From Rugosibacter sp. (GTDB lineage: Bacteria > Pseudomonadota > Gammaproteobacteria > Burkholderiales > Rhodocyclaceae), in the NCBI GenBank assembly GCA_004322535.1, contig SCUZ01000083.1, positions 58,074-122,073 of the forward strand: a stretch of DNA of 64,000 nucleotides, given 5' to 3'. This document shows, piece after piece, positions 28,815-39,969 of the stretch (positions are counted from its first letter, which is position 1; the number at the start of each line of letters is the position of its first letter). The notes below the pieces were generated by a model. It was given only the letters and a program-made list of their open reading frames with translations, was not told the origin of the DNA and searched no databases. A program made the position numbers and the translations under genes.

Positions 28815-30188
28815 TCAACTGGAAAAAAGACGATTAAAGTCGTTATAAAAAGCAAACAGCATGAGCAGTGCCAGCAGGGCAAAACCTACCTGTTGTCCAA
28901 TCGCCAAAACTCGATCAGAGAGCGGCTTTCCCTTGATGAATTCTGCAAGATAATACATTAAATGCCCCCCATCCAGAACCGGAACAGGCAGCAAATTAAG
29001 CACACCAAGGCTGATACTGATCAACGCAATAAAACTAAGGTAATAGCCCAGCCCAAGACGCGCTGTTTGGCCTGCGTAATCGGCAATGGTGACGGGACCG
29101 GAAAGATTTTTCCAGGACAACTCCCCCGTGATCATGCGTCCCATCATGCGCAAACTGATAATCGCGGTATCCCATGTTTTAACCACCGCGCGAGTCGCGG
29201 CTTCCCAAGGGTTATAACGAACCAGAGTGGTCATTTCAGTCATCACTGACACATCTTCCTTGACAGCCATCCCCAGTCTGCCAACACGTGCTTCACCCTC
29301 CCCATTCAGCTGAGGGGTTGCCGTCAGATTCATCTGCTGCCCGGTCCGCTCAATAGTAAAAACTAACGGACGCCCAGCAGCATTGCGTGCGATAGCGCCA
29401 ATGTCAGCCCACTCGGAAATTTTTTTGCCATCAATTTCCAGCACCCGATCATCCGTACGAAAGCCAGCAATGGCAGCGGCAGAGGTCGGCATAATCTGTC
29501 CGACAATCGCAGGCAAAGGCGGCCTGTAGAGCAGTAAACCCAGTGGGGTCAATGGATCTTTTTCGATCTCGGCCAGTGAAAACCGCAGATTATCGAGGTG
29601 ATAACTCACTGACGACCCCTCGCTTGTCGTACCATCCAGCTCCAGCGCCGCCACATTCATCGCCTGCCGCATCACTTCCCAGCGTAGATCCTGCCAGCTG
29701 GCAATGGATTTGCCATTCACGGCACGCACGGTGAAACCCGCTTCAATTCCGGCAACCGCTGCGGGGCTTCCCTGTGGTGGAACACCCAGGCGCGGCTTCA
29801 ATTCGATCATGCCCGCCATGAACACCAGCCAGTAAAGAAAAATGGCCAGCAGCAAATTAGCTACAGGTCCGGCAACAACAATAAAGGCACGGCGACCAAC
29901 AGTTTGCTGGTTAAAAGCGCGTGACAACTCGCTAGCGGCGACATCACCCTCACGCTCATCAAGCATCTTGACATAGCCACCCAAGGGCAACAGCCCAATG
30001 GCCCATTCCGTTTGATCGCTACCGAAACGACGTGACCACATGACCGGCCCAAAGCCGATCGCAAACCGTAATACTTTGACACCGCATCGGCGTGCAGCAA
30101 AATAATGGCCCAGCTCATGAATCAAGACCAACAGGCCCAGTGCCAAGAGAAAAGCGCCTGCATAGAGTGCGATCATTTGAAAATTCAC
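28815..30188 (-). CDS. rseP: Site-2 metalloprotease RseP
   Basis: 457 residues. Zinc-binding HELGH in the first transmembrane segment (about 22-27), third ligand region NLLPVPVLDGGHL near 400, and two PDZ domains between (about 125-290). It cleaves anti-sigma factors and remnant signal peptides. dxr lies 10 bp upstream. Confidence 0.95.
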   Translation of the reverse strand: MNFQMIALYAGAFLLALGLLVLIHELGHYFAARRCGVKVLRFAIGFGPVMWSRRFGSDQTEWAIGLLPLGGYVKMLDEREGDVAASELSRAFNQQTVGRRAFIVVAGPVANLLLAIFLYWLVFMAGMIELKPRLGVPPQGSPAAVAGIEAGFTVRAVNGKSIASWQDLRWEVMRQAMNVAALELDGTTSEGSSVSYHLDNLRFSLAEIEKDPLTPLGLLLYRPPLPAIVGQIMPTSAAAIAGFRTDDRVLEIDGKKISEWADIGAIARNAAGRPLVFTIERTGQQMNLTATPQLNGEGEARVGRLGMAVKEDVSVMTEMTTLVRYNPWEAATRAVVKTWDTAIISLRMMGRMITGELSWKNLSGPVTIADYAGQTARLGLGYYLSFIALISISLGVLNLLPVPVLDGGHLMYYLAEFIKGKPLSDRVLAIGQQVGFALLALLMLFAFYNDFNRLFSS

Positions 30189-30198
30189 TAGCTACTCC

Positions 30199-31380
30199 TC
30201 ATTGTACGTAAGCGGGCAAAGCACGTTTAGCTGCAACTCGCCCCTGATGATCAGCCGCCATAACCATATCTATCGTCGTCACGGCACTGTGCGGCACAAC
30301 CTCTAGCGCTTCAGCAATCACTGCGGCAATTTTAAGGAAGGGTAAATGCCCCGCCAAAAATGCGCTCACCGCGACTTCATTTGCTGCATTCAACACAGCC
30401 GGCGCATTCCCGCCCGCCCGCAAGGCCTGATATGCCAAGCCAAGACAAGGAAAACGTGCCAGATCCGGACGCTCGAACGTAAGCTGCCCTATGGCAAACA
30501 AATCGAGTTTTTGCACACCGGAATCAATGCGTTGCGGCCAAGCCAGGGCATGTGCAATCGGAGTTCGCATATCCGGATTACCCAGTTGAGCGAGCACAGA
30601 GCCATCGGCATATTCAACCAGCGAATGAATAACGCTTTGTGGGTGAATCACTACTTCAATACGATCAGCTGGTGCGTTAAACAACCAATGCGCCTCGATG
30701 ACTTCAAGCCCCTTGTTCATCATGGTTGCTGAATCAACGGAAATTTTTCTTCCCATGACCCATTTGGGATGGGCTACCGCTTGCGCCGGGGTCACACTCG
30801 ATAGTGCTTCTATCTTGATATCCCGAAATGGTCCTCCTGAGGCTGTGAGCAAAATACGGCTGATTCCAGCAGGAGAAAAATCTCCTGCATATCCTGCGGG
30901 CATGGATTGAAATATCGCATTGTGTTCACTGTCGATCGGCAACAAGCACGCGCCAGATTGACGCACTTCTGCCATGAAAATATCACCCGCCATGACCAGT
31001 GCTTCTTTATTGGCCAGCAAAACGCGTTTGCCAGCGCTCACCGCAGCCAGCGTCGGCATAAGACCTGCTGCACCGACAATAGCCGCCATGACCGCATCCA
31101 CTTCAGACAAGCTGGCAATATGTGCCAGCGCGTTAGCGCCATACAAAACCTGGGTGTTAGAGCCACCGGCTGAAAGCAGATGTGTCAACTGTTGTGCAGC
31201 TGTCGCACTGCCAGTCACTGCATAAGCGGGGTTGAATTGATGGCACTGTTCGGCAAGCAGTTCGATGCGGGTATGGCCGCTAAGTGCAACGACCTTATAC
31301 CGATCTGGATGACGCGCGACAACATCCAGCGCGCTTACGCCAATAGAGCCGGTTGCACCGAGAATAGTCAGATTCATCAT
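30199..31380 (-). CDS. dxr: 1-deoxy-D-xylulose 5-phosphate reductoisomerase
   Basis: Second step of the MEP isoprenoid pathway. 393 residues. N-terminal NADPH motif [13 protein letters not shown], acidic metal site region [13 protein letters not shown] (about 150), and the substrate loop [23 protein letters not shown]. Its ATG overlaps the cdsA stop by 4 bp. Confidence 0.95.
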   Translation of the reverse strand: MMNLTILGATGSIGVSALDVVARHPDRYKVVALSGHTRIELLAEQCHQFNPAYAVTGSATAAQQLTHLLSAGGSNTQVLYGANALAHIASLSEVDAVMAAIVGAAGLMPTLAAVSAGKRVLLANKEALVMAGDIFMAEVRQSGACLLPIDSEHNAIFQSMPAGYAGDFSPAGISRILLTASGGPFRDIKIEALSSVTPAQAVAHPKWVMGRKISVDSATMMNKGLEVIEAHWLFNAPADRIEVVIHPQSVIHSLVEYADGSVLAQLGNPDMRTPIAHALAWPQRIDSGVQKLDLFAIGQLTFERPDLARFPCLGLAYQALRAGGNAPAVLNAANEVAVSAFLAGHLPFLKIAAVIAEALEVVPHSAVTTIDMVMAADHQGRVAAKRALPAYVQ

Positions 31381-32177
31381 ACGAAAAAATAGAGCACGAA
31401 TGCAGCCAGCGGCAAGGTGGACGTCAAGCTGTCGATGCGATCCAATATACCTCCATGGCCAGGCAGCAACCCGCTGCTATCCTTTATCCCCACTTGGCGT
31501 TTTAATAATGACTCGAATAAATCACCCACCACACTTACTGCTGTCAGCAGCAGCAAAATCAACGCCAACTGACCCCAGTGCAAGGTGTTCGTTGCAGGGG
31601 AATAAACCAGCAAACACACACTATAGACTCCTACCCCCAACAGCGCCCCGGCAACGCCTTCCCAGGTTTTACCCGGACTGATGGTGGGAGCCAATTTATG
31701 TCGGCCAAACGCACGGCCTGTGAAATACGCCCCGATATCAGCCACCCAAACAATTGCCATCGTTGCCAGTAACACCCACGGACCGACAGTGTATAAAAAC
31801 ACCATGGCAGCCCATGTGGGCAGAATTACCAGAACACCCATGAGATAGCCCAAAAAGTCATTCCCGCCAAGTGTCCATTTTCGCCATAGCCAAAAGGGCA
31901 CGATCGTTAACCAGAACACCACAGAAATAGTCAACAGAATGGGTGTCAATGTTGCGGAAAAAATGTGCACTTGCCAGCAGAACAGCAATAAAACAAAGGC
32001 ATACATGATGCGCGCCGGTTGATCTTGCCGCATCAAGCCACCCCATTCCCAGGCGGCGCAGGCAGCAATCAGCGCAAAAGCGAACGCGGCTACGCTAGCG
32101 GAAAACGTAAACAGCACTGCACCCAACCCAACTACCAGGCATAGTGCGGTAATTACGCGTTGATTAAGATTGGACAT
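31377..32177 (-). CDS. cdsA: Phosphatidate cytidylyltransferase
   Basis: Makes CDP-diacylglycerol in the inner membrane. 266 residues with about seven transmembrane segments. The C-terminal CDP-DAG synthetase signature is complete: [19 protein letters not shown] followed by LDRIDS. Confidence 0.94.
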   Translation of the reverse strand: MSNLNQRVITALCLVVGLGAVLFTFSASVAAFAFALIAACAAWEWGGLMRQDQPARIMYAFVLLLFCWQVHIFSATLTPILLTISVVFWLTIVPFWLWRKWTLGGNDFLGYLMGVLVILPTWAAMVFLYTVGPWVLLATMAIVWVADIGAYFTGRAFGRHKLAPTISPGKTWEGVAGALLGVGVYSVCLLVYSPATNTLHWGQLALILLLLTAVSVVGDLFESLLKRQVGIKDSSGLLPGHGGILDRIDSLTSTLPLAAFVLYFFV

Positions 32178-32234
32178 CCTGCCGGCATGCGCCCATCAAT
32201 GACACAGTCATTGCCAATGGCAAACTCATGAGTG

Positions 32235-33035
32235 CTATAAAGTCGGCGCCGATGATACGGCGACCGAGCTTGTCTGATCATTTTTCTGGTCGCTTACCTG
32301 CTCACCAGTTCGCCCAAAACGGCGCTCGCGCTGCTGGTAAGAGTGAATCGCTTCACTTAATGCGGACTCAGTGAAGTCAGGCCACAACGTATCAGTAAAA
32401 TAAAATTCACTATAGGCCAACTGCCACAGCAAAAAATTGCTGATGCGCTGCTCACCCCCCGTGCGAATGAACAAATCGGGCTCGGGCGCATAGGCCATCA
32501 TCAAATGAGGAATCAGATCAGCCTCTGTGTAATGTCCGATTTTTTCTGGATGAGCCAGCGCTAACTGATTGGCCGCCTGCAAGATATCCCAGCGACCACC
32601 ATAGTTAGCAGCAATCGTCAGCGTCAAACGCGTATTGTTGGCAGTAAGTGCCTCACCTTCGTGAATCAATGCTAACAACTGTGGCTCAAAGGCCTGCAAG
32701 TCGCCCACAACATGCAAACAAACACCATTCGCATTTAGTTTACTAATTTCACTCTGTAGTGCAGTGAAAAAAAGATTCATCAAAAACGAAACTTCATCGG
32801 CGGGGCGACGCCAGTTTTCCGAAGAAAAAGCAAACAGGGTAAGGTACTCAATGCCTTGCGAAATGCAAGCCTTTACCATCGAACGAACAGTCTCAACACC
32901 TCGTTTATGGCCAGCCACGCGTGGCAAGAAACGTTTTTTCGCCCAACGCCCATTCCCATCCATGATCATGGCGACATGTCGCGGAATATCACTGACATTC
33001 GGTATCGTCTGGGTTGAACTCGTGAATTTTGCCAT
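32235..33035 (-). CDS. uppS: Undecaprenyl diphosphate synthase
   Basis: cis-prenyltransferase that makes the C55 carrier for cell wall synthesis. 266 residues. Diphosphate-binding [11 protein letters not shown] at about 25-35 and the C-terminal [20 protein letters not shown] are typical. The C-terminal tail after about residue 245 is variable. The last codons and stop fall inside a copy of the dispersed repeat, so the repeat supplies the end ...VAVSSAPTL. Confidence 0.95.
   Translation of the reverse strand: MAKFTSSTQTIPNVSDIPRHVAMIMDGNGRWAKKRFLPRVAGHKRGVETVRSMVKACISQGIEYLTLFAFSSENWRRPADEVSFLMNLFFTALQSEISKLNANGVCLHVVGDLQAFEPQLLALIHEGEALTANNTRLTLTIAANYGGRWDILQAANQLALAHPEKIGHYTEADLIPHLMMAYAPEPDLFIRTGGEQRISNFLLWQLAYSEFYFTDTLWPDFTESALSEAIHSYQQRERRFGRTGEQVSDQKNDQTSSVAVSSAPTL
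32239..32263 (+). repeat. Dispersed repeat, copy G (3' end of uppS)
   Basis: AAAGTCGGCGCCGA then TGATACGGCGA. Antisense to uppS and covering its last codons, just inside the stop. Hairpin CGCCG-ATGATA-CGGCG is perfect. Confidence 0.85.
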
Positions 33036-33081
33036 TAGAATTTCTTCGCAGTTCGGTGCAAGACAATCGCGGTGATGTGGG

Positions 33082-33639
33082 TCAAACCGCCATCAAATCT
33101 TTTTCTTTATCGGCTAGCAGCTTGTCCACCTCAAGCACATAACGATCAGTCAGCTTCTGGATGTCGTCTTGTACGCGGCGCTCCTCATCTTCGGAAATCT
33201 CTTTATTTTTCAGCGCCTCCTTGAGGTGTGTATTGCCATCGCGACGCAGATTACGTATCGCGATCTTGGCATTTTCACCTTCATGCTTCACGACTTTGAT
33301 CAAGTCACGGCGACGCTCTTCGGTCAAAGCCGGCATCGGCACACGAATCACATCACCTTGCGTGGCAGGGTTTAACCCTAGATCAGCATCACGAATGGCC
33401 TTTTCAACTTTGGACACCATGGGTTTTTCCCATGGCTGTACACCAATCGTTCGCGCATCAAGCAGAGTGATATTCGCTACTTGGTTGATCGGCATTGGCG
33501 AACCATAATAATCAACTTGAACATGATCCAGTATGCCCGTATGCGCTCGGCCGGTGCGCACTTTCGCCAGATCGGCTTGCAGCGACTCCAAACTCTTTTG
33601 CATCTTTTGTTCGGTGATTTTTTTCAGCTCGGGGATCAT
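33082..33639 (-). CDS. frr: Ribosome recycling factor
   Basis: 185 residues, exactly the usual size. The ATG at 33639 (MIPELKK) has AGGAG 7 nt upstream; the extra Met in the track comes from a TTG. Family stretches: [15 protein letters not shown] and [15 protein letters not shown]-type sequence (here [12 protein letters not shown]). Disassembles ribosomes with EF-G after termination. Confidence 0.96.
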   Translation of the reverse strand: MIPELKKITEQKMQKSLESLQADLAKVRTGRAHTGILDHVQVDYYGSPMPINQVANITLLDARTIGVQPWEKPMVSKVEKAIRDADLGLNPATQGDVIRVPMPALTEERRRDLIKVVKHEGENAKIAIRNLRRDGNTHLKEALKNKEISEDEERRVQDDIQKLTDRYVLEVDKLLADKEKDLMAV

Positions 33640-33694
33640 CAAAAGACTCCTGAATTAAACGCCTGCATGCGCGCCTGCACATGGCCTAACAAGT

Positions 33695-34411
33695 TTAAAC
33701 GTGAACCAGTGTTCCTTCGTCTTCGCCCATCACCACACGCAAGAGCGCGCCTGATTTAAAAATTGAAAACACATTGATCGGTAGTTTTTGGTCTCGACAC
33801 AAGGCAAACGCGGTGGCATCCATAACGGCGAGATTGCGTTGAATCACCTCATCAAAACTGATGCGCGCAAAACGCGTTGCCGCAGCGTCTTTTTTAGGAT
33901 CAGCGGTATAGATGCCATCAACCTTTGTCGCCTTCAATACGATTTCAGCGCCTATTTCCGCACCTCGCAAGGCTGCCGCAGTATCTGTTGTGAAGAAGGG
34001 GTTCCCCGTACCTGCCGCAAAAATAACCACCTTGCCTTCTTCAAGGTACCGAATGGCCTTGCCGCGAATATAGGGCTCAACAACCTGCTCCACATTGAGT
34101 GCAGACTGCACCCGGGCGCCAAGTCCTGCCTGACGCATGGCATCTGACAAAGCCATCCCGTTCATCACTGTCGCCAGCATACCCATGTAATCAGCTGTGG
34201 CTCGATCCATGCCGGTAGCCACACCCGACATGCCACGGAAAATGTTTCCACCGCCAATGACCACACCGACTTCAACGCCCAGATCAACCACGCCTTTAAT
34301 TTCAGCCACAATACTATTGAGCATCGGGGTATTAATGCCATAAGCATCATCTCCCATCAGTGCCTCGCCAGAGAGCTTGAGCAAAATACGGCGAAATTTT
34401 GGCGCGGCCAT
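33695..34411 (-). CDS. pyrH: UMP kinase
   Basis: Hexameric amino-acid-kinase-fold UMP kinase, 238 residues. [16 protein letters not shown] at the N-terminus, GGGNIFRG (about 57) and [16 protein letters not shown] (about 135) are the nucleotide sites. It starts 3 bp after tsf. Confidence 0.96.
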   Translation of the reverse strand: MAAPKFRRILLKLSGEALMGDDAYGINTPMLNSIVAEIKGVVDLGVEVGVVIGGGNIFRGMSGVATGMDRATADYMGMLATVMNGMALSDAMRQAGLGARVQSALNVEQVVEPYIRGKAIRYLEEGKVVIFAAGTGNPFFTTDTAAALRGAEIGAEIVLKATKVDGIYTADPKKDAAATRFARISFDEVIQRNLAVMDATAFALCRDQKLPINVFSIFKSGALLRVVMGEDEGTLVHV

Positions 34412-34414
34412 GTA

Positions 34415-35314
34415 TTATTTGTTTTCTGCAGCAGCAGCGGCTTGAGCAGCGACTTCGGCAGCAAAGTCCGTCACTTTTTTCTCGATGCCTTCACCCACCA
34501 CGTACAGGGTAAAGCTGGCAACTGAAGCGGCCTTGGAATTCAAAAGCTGCTCAATGGTTTGTTTACCATCTGCGGCTTTGACGAACACCTGGCCTAACAA
34601 AGTGACATCGCGCAGATATTTTTGCACGGTTCCTTCAGCAATTTTTTCCAGCATGGCCTCAGGCTTGCCTGATTCGCGCGCTTTTTCTATGGCAATACGA
34701 CGCTCTGTTTCCAGCAATTCAGGAGAAACTCCGGAGGCATCCAGTGACTTCGGTTTAGAGGCTGCAATATGCATCGCAATATCTTTAGCCAAGGACTCAT
34801 CGCCACCCACCACATCCACCATGACACCAATTTTCGAGCCGCCGTGAATATACGAAGCCAGCCGCCCTTTTGCTTCAAAGCGCACAAAACGGCGCAAGCT
34901 CATGTTTTCGCCAATCTTGCCGATCAACCCCGTGCGCAAGGATTCAACAGTGCCACCGCCTAACTCTAACGCAGATAATGCAGCAATATCAGCCGGATTT
35001 TTTGTGGCTACCAAAGCGGCGCAATCGGCAGCCAGCTTGAGAAAATCATCGTTCTTGGCAACAAAATCAGTTTCCGAATTAATTTCCAGAATGCTGCCCA
35101 ATTTGCCATCAGCGCTGATATGCATGGCAACCACACCTTCGGCGGCGACACGACTTGCAGCCTTGGATGCCTTGCTACCGAGCTTAACGCGCAGAATTTC
35201 TTCAGCTTTATCCATTTCGCCAGCAGCTTCTGTTAGCGCTTTTTTGCACTCCATCATGGGCGCATCGGTCTTTTCGCGCAATTCTTTGACCATACTTGCG
35301 GTGATTTCCGCCAT
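34415..35314 (-). CDS. tsf: Elongation factor Ts
   Basis: Nucleotide exchange factor for EF-Tu, 299 residues. N-terminal UBA-like domain with [19 protein letters not shown] and the family motif [12 protein letters not shown] near residue 82. Separated from rpsB by 103 bp that contain a terminator-like hairpin. Confidence 0.96.
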   Translation of the reverse strand: MAEITASMVKELREKTDAPMMECKKALTEAAGEMDKAEEILRVKLGSKASKAASRVAAEGVVAMHISADGKLGSILEINSETDFVAKNDDFLKLAADCAALVATKNPADIAALSALELGGGTVESLRTGLIGKIGENMSLRRFVRFEAKGRLASYIHGGSKIGVMVDVVGGDESLAKDIAMHIAASKPKSLDASGVSPELLETERRIAIEKARESGKPEAMLEKIAEGTVQKYLRDVTLLGQVFVKAADGKQTIEQLLNSKAASVASFTLYVVGEGIEKKVTDFAAEVAAQAAAAAENK

Positions 35315-35358
35315 CGCTTGACTCCAATTTCAGAAACATTACACAAAAAAGCGGCATC

Positions 35359-35397
35359 AAAAAACGGGGAGCGACTAAATTCTAAATGCCCTCCCCG
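35359..35397 (-). terminator. rpsB-tsf intergenic attenuator/terminator
   Basis: Minus strand: CGGGGAG (35397-35391), a loop of 19 nt, CTCCCCG (35371-35365), then TTTTTT. It probably lets only part of the rpsB transcripts reach tsf, as in the E. coli rpsB-tsf operon. Confidence 0.75.
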
Positions 35398-35417
35398 CCA
35401 TTAGCCACGCTTGCAAA

Positions 35418-36176
35418 TCAATCTGCAGACGCACCCTCACCATCAACTTCAATAAACTCTTCGTCACCGGCCAACTCTTGGACGAGATCGCCCATGGCTT
35501 GATTTTGGCCTTCCAGAATAGCGTCAGCAATACCACGCGCATACAAGCGAATAGCGCGTGTAGAGTCGTCATTGCCAGGAATAACGTAAGTCACGCCTTC
35601 AGGCGAGTGATTGGTATCCACCACGCCAATCAACGGAATACCGAGCTTGCCGGCTTCAGTGATGGCAATTTTGTGATAACCCACATCGATGACAAAAATC
35701 GCATCGGGCAAACCGGCCATGTTTTTAATACCGCCGATGGACTTTCTGAGCTTGTCCATCTCCCGTTGCAAAGTGAGGCCTTCTTTTTTAGACAATTTGG
35801 CCAAGCCACCGTCTGTTTCCAGCTGCTCCAACTCATGTAGGCGCTTGACAGACAACTTCAAGGTTTTGAAGTTGGTCATCATGCCGCCGAGCCAGCGGTC
35901 ATCGACGTAAGGCATACCGCAACGCGTAGCCTCTTCAGCGATAATCTCGCGCGCCTGACGTTTGGTACTGACGAAAAGAATCGTGCCTTTTTTAGCGGCC
36001 AGCTTGCGGACGAACGCAATCGCTTCGTTGTATTTAACGAAGGTCTTTTCAAGGTTAACAATATGGATTTTGTTGCGATGGCCGAAGATATAAGGGGCCA
36101 TCTTGGGATTCCAGAAACGTGTTTGGTGGCCGAAGTGAACGCCGGCCTCCAACATTTGGCGCATAGTAGTGCTCAT
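35418..36176 (-). CDS. rpsB: 30S ribosomal protein S2
   Basis: 252 residues from the ATG at 36176 ([18 protein letters not shown]), with GGAG upstream; the 22 extra residues in the track are not supported. Family stretches: [13 protein letters not shown] and [18 protein letters not shown]. First gene of the run to tsf and pyrH. Confidence 0.97.
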   Translation of the reverse strand: MSTTMRQMLEAGVHFGHQTRFWNPKMAPYIFGHRNKIHIVNLEKTFVKYNEAIAFVRKLAAKKGTILFVSTKRQAREIIAEEATRCGMPYVDDRWLGGMMTNFKTLKLSVKRLHELEQLETDGGLAKLSKKEGLTLQREMDKLRKSIGGIKNMAGLPDAIFVIDVGYHKIAITEAGKLGIPLIGVVDTNHSPEGVTYVIPGNDDSTRAIRLYARGIADAILEGQNQAMGDLVQELAGDEEFIEVDGEGASAD

Positions 36177-36305
36177 CGAGTATCTCCGATTGGGTTGAAC
36201 CGCCGCCCGGCCGTGCTGCTCTGCAAGGGTTAAATCTTGCAAACGCCACCCTATCGGTGCCAGACGTGTGGATTTCCGTCCAGGACCATCCCGGACAGAA
36301 TCGCT

Positions 36306-36335
36306 ATTCTAGCCGCCCTACCCCATGGGATGCAA
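36306..36335 (-). promoter_or_regulatory. Sigma-70-type promoter for rpsB
   Basis: Minus strand TTGCAT (-35), 18-bp spacer, TAGAAT (-10). It would give a leader of about 120 nt containing an imperfect dyad (GTCCGGGA/TCCTGGAC), a plausible site for S2 autoregulation. Confidence 0.6.
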
Positions 36336-36382
36336 GCGCATCAGCTGGCAATGACTTCATCCCATGCAATGCGCCCACAATC

Positions 36383-36409
36383 GAAAAGTCGGCGCCGGTA
36401 ATACGACGC
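36383..36409 (+). repeat. Dispersed repeat, copy H (rpsB-map intergenic)
   Basis: GAAAAGTCGGCGCCGG then TAATACGACGC. Lies between the rpsB promoter and map, about 67 bp before the map start. Confidence 0.8.
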
Positions 36410-36475
36410 GTAGCGTGCGAAACCAGGGCGTGAGCGGTTAAAATGATCTGCTTTATCACCTCCTGCTGATTTCTC

Positions 36476-37285
36476 ATGTCCATTTCCATTAAAACCCCTG
36501 ACGACATCGTCCAGATGCGCGAGGTTTGCCGTCTTGCCGCCGAGGTGCTGGATTACATTGAACCCTTCGTTAAACCCGGCGTAACCACAGCCGAGCTGGA
36601 TCGACTGTGCCATGACTACACCGTGAATGTACAAAACTGCATTCCCGCACCACTCAACTACGCCCCGCCAGGGCATACGCCATTCCCCAAATCCATCTGT
36701 GCTTCGATCAATCATCAGGTATGTCATGGTGTGCCGAATGATCGGCCCTTGAAAAACGGGGATATTGTCAACTTGGATATCACAAATATAAAAAATGGTT
36801 GGCACGGAGACACCAGCCGTACGTTTATTGTGGGTGACGCATCGATTCTGGCCAAGCGACTAGTCAAAGTGACTTTTGAATGCATGTGGATCGGAATTGC
36901 ACAAGTTAAACCCGGTGTGCGACTGGGTGCGATTGGTGCGGCTATCCAAAAGTATGCTGAAGCAGCTGGCTTTTCAGTAGTGCGCGAATTTTGCGGCCAT
37001 GGCACAGGGCGTAAATTTCATGAAGAACCCCAGGTGTTGCACTACGGCAGCGCCAACAGCGGACCGATCATGGAGCCAGGCATGGTCTTTACCATCGAGC
37101 CCATGATCAATGCCGGCAAAGCGGCTATTTCAGAGCTGCCCGATGGCTGGTCGATTGTAACCAAAGACCGCAGTCTTTCTGCTCAGTTTGAGCATACCCT
37201 GACAGTCACCGAAACAGGCGTCGAAGTATTAACCCTGTCTGCTGGCACACTACCCTGTCCTGAACACATCAAAATTCTCGCCTGA
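36476..37285 (+). CDS. map: Methionine aminopeptidase, type I
   Basis: Removes N-terminal methionine. 269 residues. Metal ligands are in the segments VNLDITNIKNGWHGDTSRTF, HGTGRKFHEEPQVLHYG and FTIEPMIN. Divergent from rpsB, a classic arrangement, and 1 bp before glnD. No clear ribosome binding site precedes the ATG. Confidence 0.96.
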   Translation: MSISIKTPDDIVQMREVCRLAAEVLDYIEPFVKPGVTTAELDRLCHDYTVNVQNCIPAPLNYAPPGHTPFPKSICASINHQVCHGVPNDRPLKNGDIVNLDITNIKNGWHGDTSRTFIVGDASILAKRLVKVTFECMWIGIAQVKPGVRLGAIGAAIQKYAEAAGFSVVREFCGHGTGRKFHEEPQVLHYGSANSGPIMEPGMVFTIEPMINAGKAAISELPDGWSIVTKDRSLSAQFEHTLTVTETGVEVLTLSAGTLPCPEHIKILA

Positions 37286-37286
37286 C

Positions 37287-39899
37287 ATGGAAGACATGCG
37301 CGCACTTGCTGCGGCGACACGGCAGCAACTGGCAGCAGCACAGGCGCAGTTAGCGAGCATCTGGCGCCAAAACCAACATAGCCGCGAATTGCTCGCCAAC
37401 CGTGCAACCTTGGTAGATGACATTCTGCGCGAACTTTGGATAGCGCTTGATCTACCAACAGACATGGCACTGGTCGCTGTCGGTGGTTATGGCCGTGGTG
37501 CACTTTACCCAGCGTCTGACGTGGATTTTCTGATTTTGCAACCTCAACCGACTGGCGATGCCACCTTGGCTACCCCTGTGGGCGAAGCGGCAGCACGCGA
37601 AGAAAAAATAGCTGCCCTGGTCGGCATTCTGTGGGATATCGGGCTCGATATTGGTCACAGCGTGCGCACGGTAAGCGAGTGCCTGACAGAATCGGCGCGC
37701 GACATCACCATACAGACGTCGCTACTTGAGGCACGTTATCTGATTGGTGACTCCAGCCTGTATGAAAACTTTGAGAAAAGTTTCCGCGCTGCACTCAATC
37801 CCGTAGCTTTTCTAAAAGCCAAGCAGTTAGAACAAGCCGAGCGCTACGCGCGTTATAACGACACCCCCTACAGTCTGGAACCCAATTGCAAAGAAAATCC
37901 CGGCGGGTTGCGTGACTTGCAAATCATTCACTGGGTTGCGCGTGCTGCGCAGCTGGGTGATACATGGCAGGCCTTGGCGCAGGCTGGCATCATTACCGCG
38001 ATTGAAGCACGGCTGTTAGCCCGCAGCGAAAGCCGCCTGCGTGAATTACGCATTCACTTGCATTTGCTAACAGGTCGCCGCGAAGATCGTCTGCTGTTTG
38101 ATTACCAGGAAAAGCTCGCGGACACCTTAGGCATGGTGGCGACAGAAGCCAAGCGCGCCTCTGAAGTGCTGATGCAGCACTATTACAAAACAGCCAAACT
38201 GGTCACCCAGCTCAATACTCTCACCATGCAAGCCCTGGCCGATCACCTGCTGCCAACCCAGGCGGGGGCGCCTGTCGTCATCAACGCGCACTTTCAATCG
38301 GTGCGCGAACTGCTCGATGTGCGCGAAGATGACACCTTTGAGCGTTCGCCCCGCGCTCTGCTTGAATGTTTTCTAGTGCAAATGCAGCGTGGTGAAATCA
38401 AGGGCATGACGCCCCGCACCTTGCGCGCCCTGTGGCGGTCGCGTCATCGGATCAATGCCCGGTTTCGCGCTGATCCAGCAAATCGCGCGCTGTTTCTTAG
38501 CCTTTTTCAGCAACCGCATCTTATTCATGCTCTGCGGCGGATGAATCAATACGACATCCTTGGTCGCTACCTGCCAGCCTTTGGCCGCATCGTTGGTCAG
38601 ATGCAACACGATTTGTTTCACGTCTACACTGTCGATCAACATATTTTGCAAGTCATACGCAATCTACGGCGTTTTACGATGCCTGAGTTTGCGCACGAGT
38701 ATCCGTTTTGCTCGCGACTCATGGCCGAGTTTGACCGTCACTGGCTGCTCTATCTTGCCGCCTTGTTCCATGACATCGCCAAAGGACGCGGTGGCGACCA
38801 TTCCACACTCGGTGTCGCTGATGCAACCACGTTTTGTCATGACCATGGCCTTAACCAGGAAGACACTGATTTAGTGGCCTTCCTTGTTGCAGAGCACCTG
38901 ACCATGTCGCAAGTCGCGCAAAAAAAAGACCTTTCAGACCCGCAGGTCATCGCAGCATTTGCCCAGCGCGTGGGCGATGTGCGACGCCTGACCGCGCTAT
39001 ACCTCGTGACCGTGGCGGACGTTCGTGGCACCAGTCCCAAAGTGTGGAATAACTGGAAAGGCAAGCTGCTGGAAGACTTGTATCGCATGACAGCCAAGCT
39101 ACTCGCCGGTGATGCAATACCACAGCTCGCCGGCGTCGCCGAACGCCAAGAAGATGCCCGCCGCATTCTGCGTTATTACGGCTTGCGTCACGGGGTTGAA
39201 CAAACCTTATGGGAACAGCTCGATATCAGTTACTTCATGCGCCAGCATGCCGAAGAAATTGCCTGGCACACACGCAATCTTTATCACTGCGTTGATACGC
39301 AAGAGCCCGTTGTTCGCGCCCATCTCAACCCCAATGGCGAGGGGTTGCAGGTCATGGTGTATTGTCCCGACCAGCCGCAACTGTTTGCCCGTTTGTGTGG
39401 ATTTTTCGCGCGCCTTGGGTACAACATTCTGGATGCTCGCATCCATACCACCCGCAACGGCCACGCCTTGGACAGCTTCATTATTTTCGCCCCAGGTTTT
39501 GGGGTCGCCTATCGCGACATGATCGGCCTGATCGAACATGATCTAATACAGCAACTGATCACCCGGCCACCACTGCCTTCAATACCCGCAGGACGGCTGT
39601 CGCGCCTGGTTCGTCATTTCCCGATCACCCCGGCATGCGAGATTCGCCCGGACGAGCGCGGCGAGCAATATCTGATGAACATCAGCGCAGTAGATCGCCC
39701 CGGGCTACTCTACGCCATCGCTCAAGTACTGGATGAATACCACGTCAGATTACACACAGCAAAAATTGGTACCCTGGGCGAGCGCGTTGAAGATGTATTT
39801 TTAGTCAGCGGACAAGCCTTAACGCAAACTGGCACACTCGTTAAACTAGAACAAGATCTGCTTACCGCATTACAGGTGAACGACAGATCGGCTTCATAA
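37287..39899 (+). CDS. glnD: [Protein-PII] uridylyltransferase/uridylyl-removing enzyme
   Basis: Nitrogen sensor that uridylylates PII. 870 residues: nucleotidyltransferase domain (GGYGRGALYPASDVDFL at about 68-84), helical linker, HD domain for deuridylylation (ALFHDIAKGRGGDHS, about 490-505), and two C-terminal ACT domains (about 680-870) for glutamine sensing. Starts 1 bp after the map stop. Confidence 0.96.
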   Translation: MEDMRALAAATRQQLAAAQAQLASIWRQNQHSRELLANRATLVDDILRELWIALDLPTDMALVAVGGYGRGALYPASDVDFLILQPQPTGDATLATPVGEAAAREEKIAALVGILWDIGLDIGHSVRTVSECLTESARDITIQTSLLEARYLIGDSSLYENFEKSFRAALNPVAFLKAKQLEQAERYARYNDTPYSLEPNCKENPGGLRDLQIIHWVARAAQLGDTWQALAQAGIITAIEARLLARSESRLRELRIHLHLLTGRREDRLLFDYQEKLADTLGMVATEAKRASEVLMQHYYKTAKLVTQLNTLTMQALADHLLPTQAGAPVVINAHFQSVRELLDVREDDTFERSPRALLECFLVQMQRGEIKGMTPRTLRALWRSRHRINARFRADPANRALFLSLFQQPHLIHALRRMNQYDILGRYLPAFGRIVGQMQHDLFHVYTVDQHILQVIRNLRRFTMPEFAHEYPFCSRLMAEFDRHWLLYLAALFHDIAKGRGGDHSTLGVADATTFCHDHGLNQEDTDLVAFLVAEHLTMSQVAQKKDLSDPQVIAAFAQRVGDVRRLTALYLVTVADVRGTSPKVWNNWKGKLLEDLYRMTAKLLAGDAIPQLAGVAERQEDARRILRYYGLRHGVEQTLWEQLDISYFMRQHAEEIAWHTRNLYHCVDTQEPVVRAHLNPNGEGLQVMVYCPDQPQLFARLCGFFARLGYNILDARIHTTRNGHALDSFIIFAPGFGVAYRDMIGLIEHDLIQQLITRPPLPSIPAGRLSRLVRHFPITPACEIRPDERGEQYLMNISAVDRPGLLYAIAQVLDEYHVRLHTAKIGTLGERVEDVFLVSGQALTQTGTLVKLEQDLLTALQVNDRSAS

Positions 39900-39925
39900 A
39901 AAAATCGGCGCTGGTGATACGGCGA
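39900..39925 (+). repeat. Dispersed repeat, copy I (3' of glnD)
   Basis: AAAAATCGGCGCTGG then TGATACGGCGA. Begins right after the glnD stop codon. Has A for G in AGTCGG, as copy A does. Confidence 0.8.
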
Positions 39926-39969
39926 GAACAAAAAACTTAACTCACAAATGGCTTCTGCCATACCAAAAA

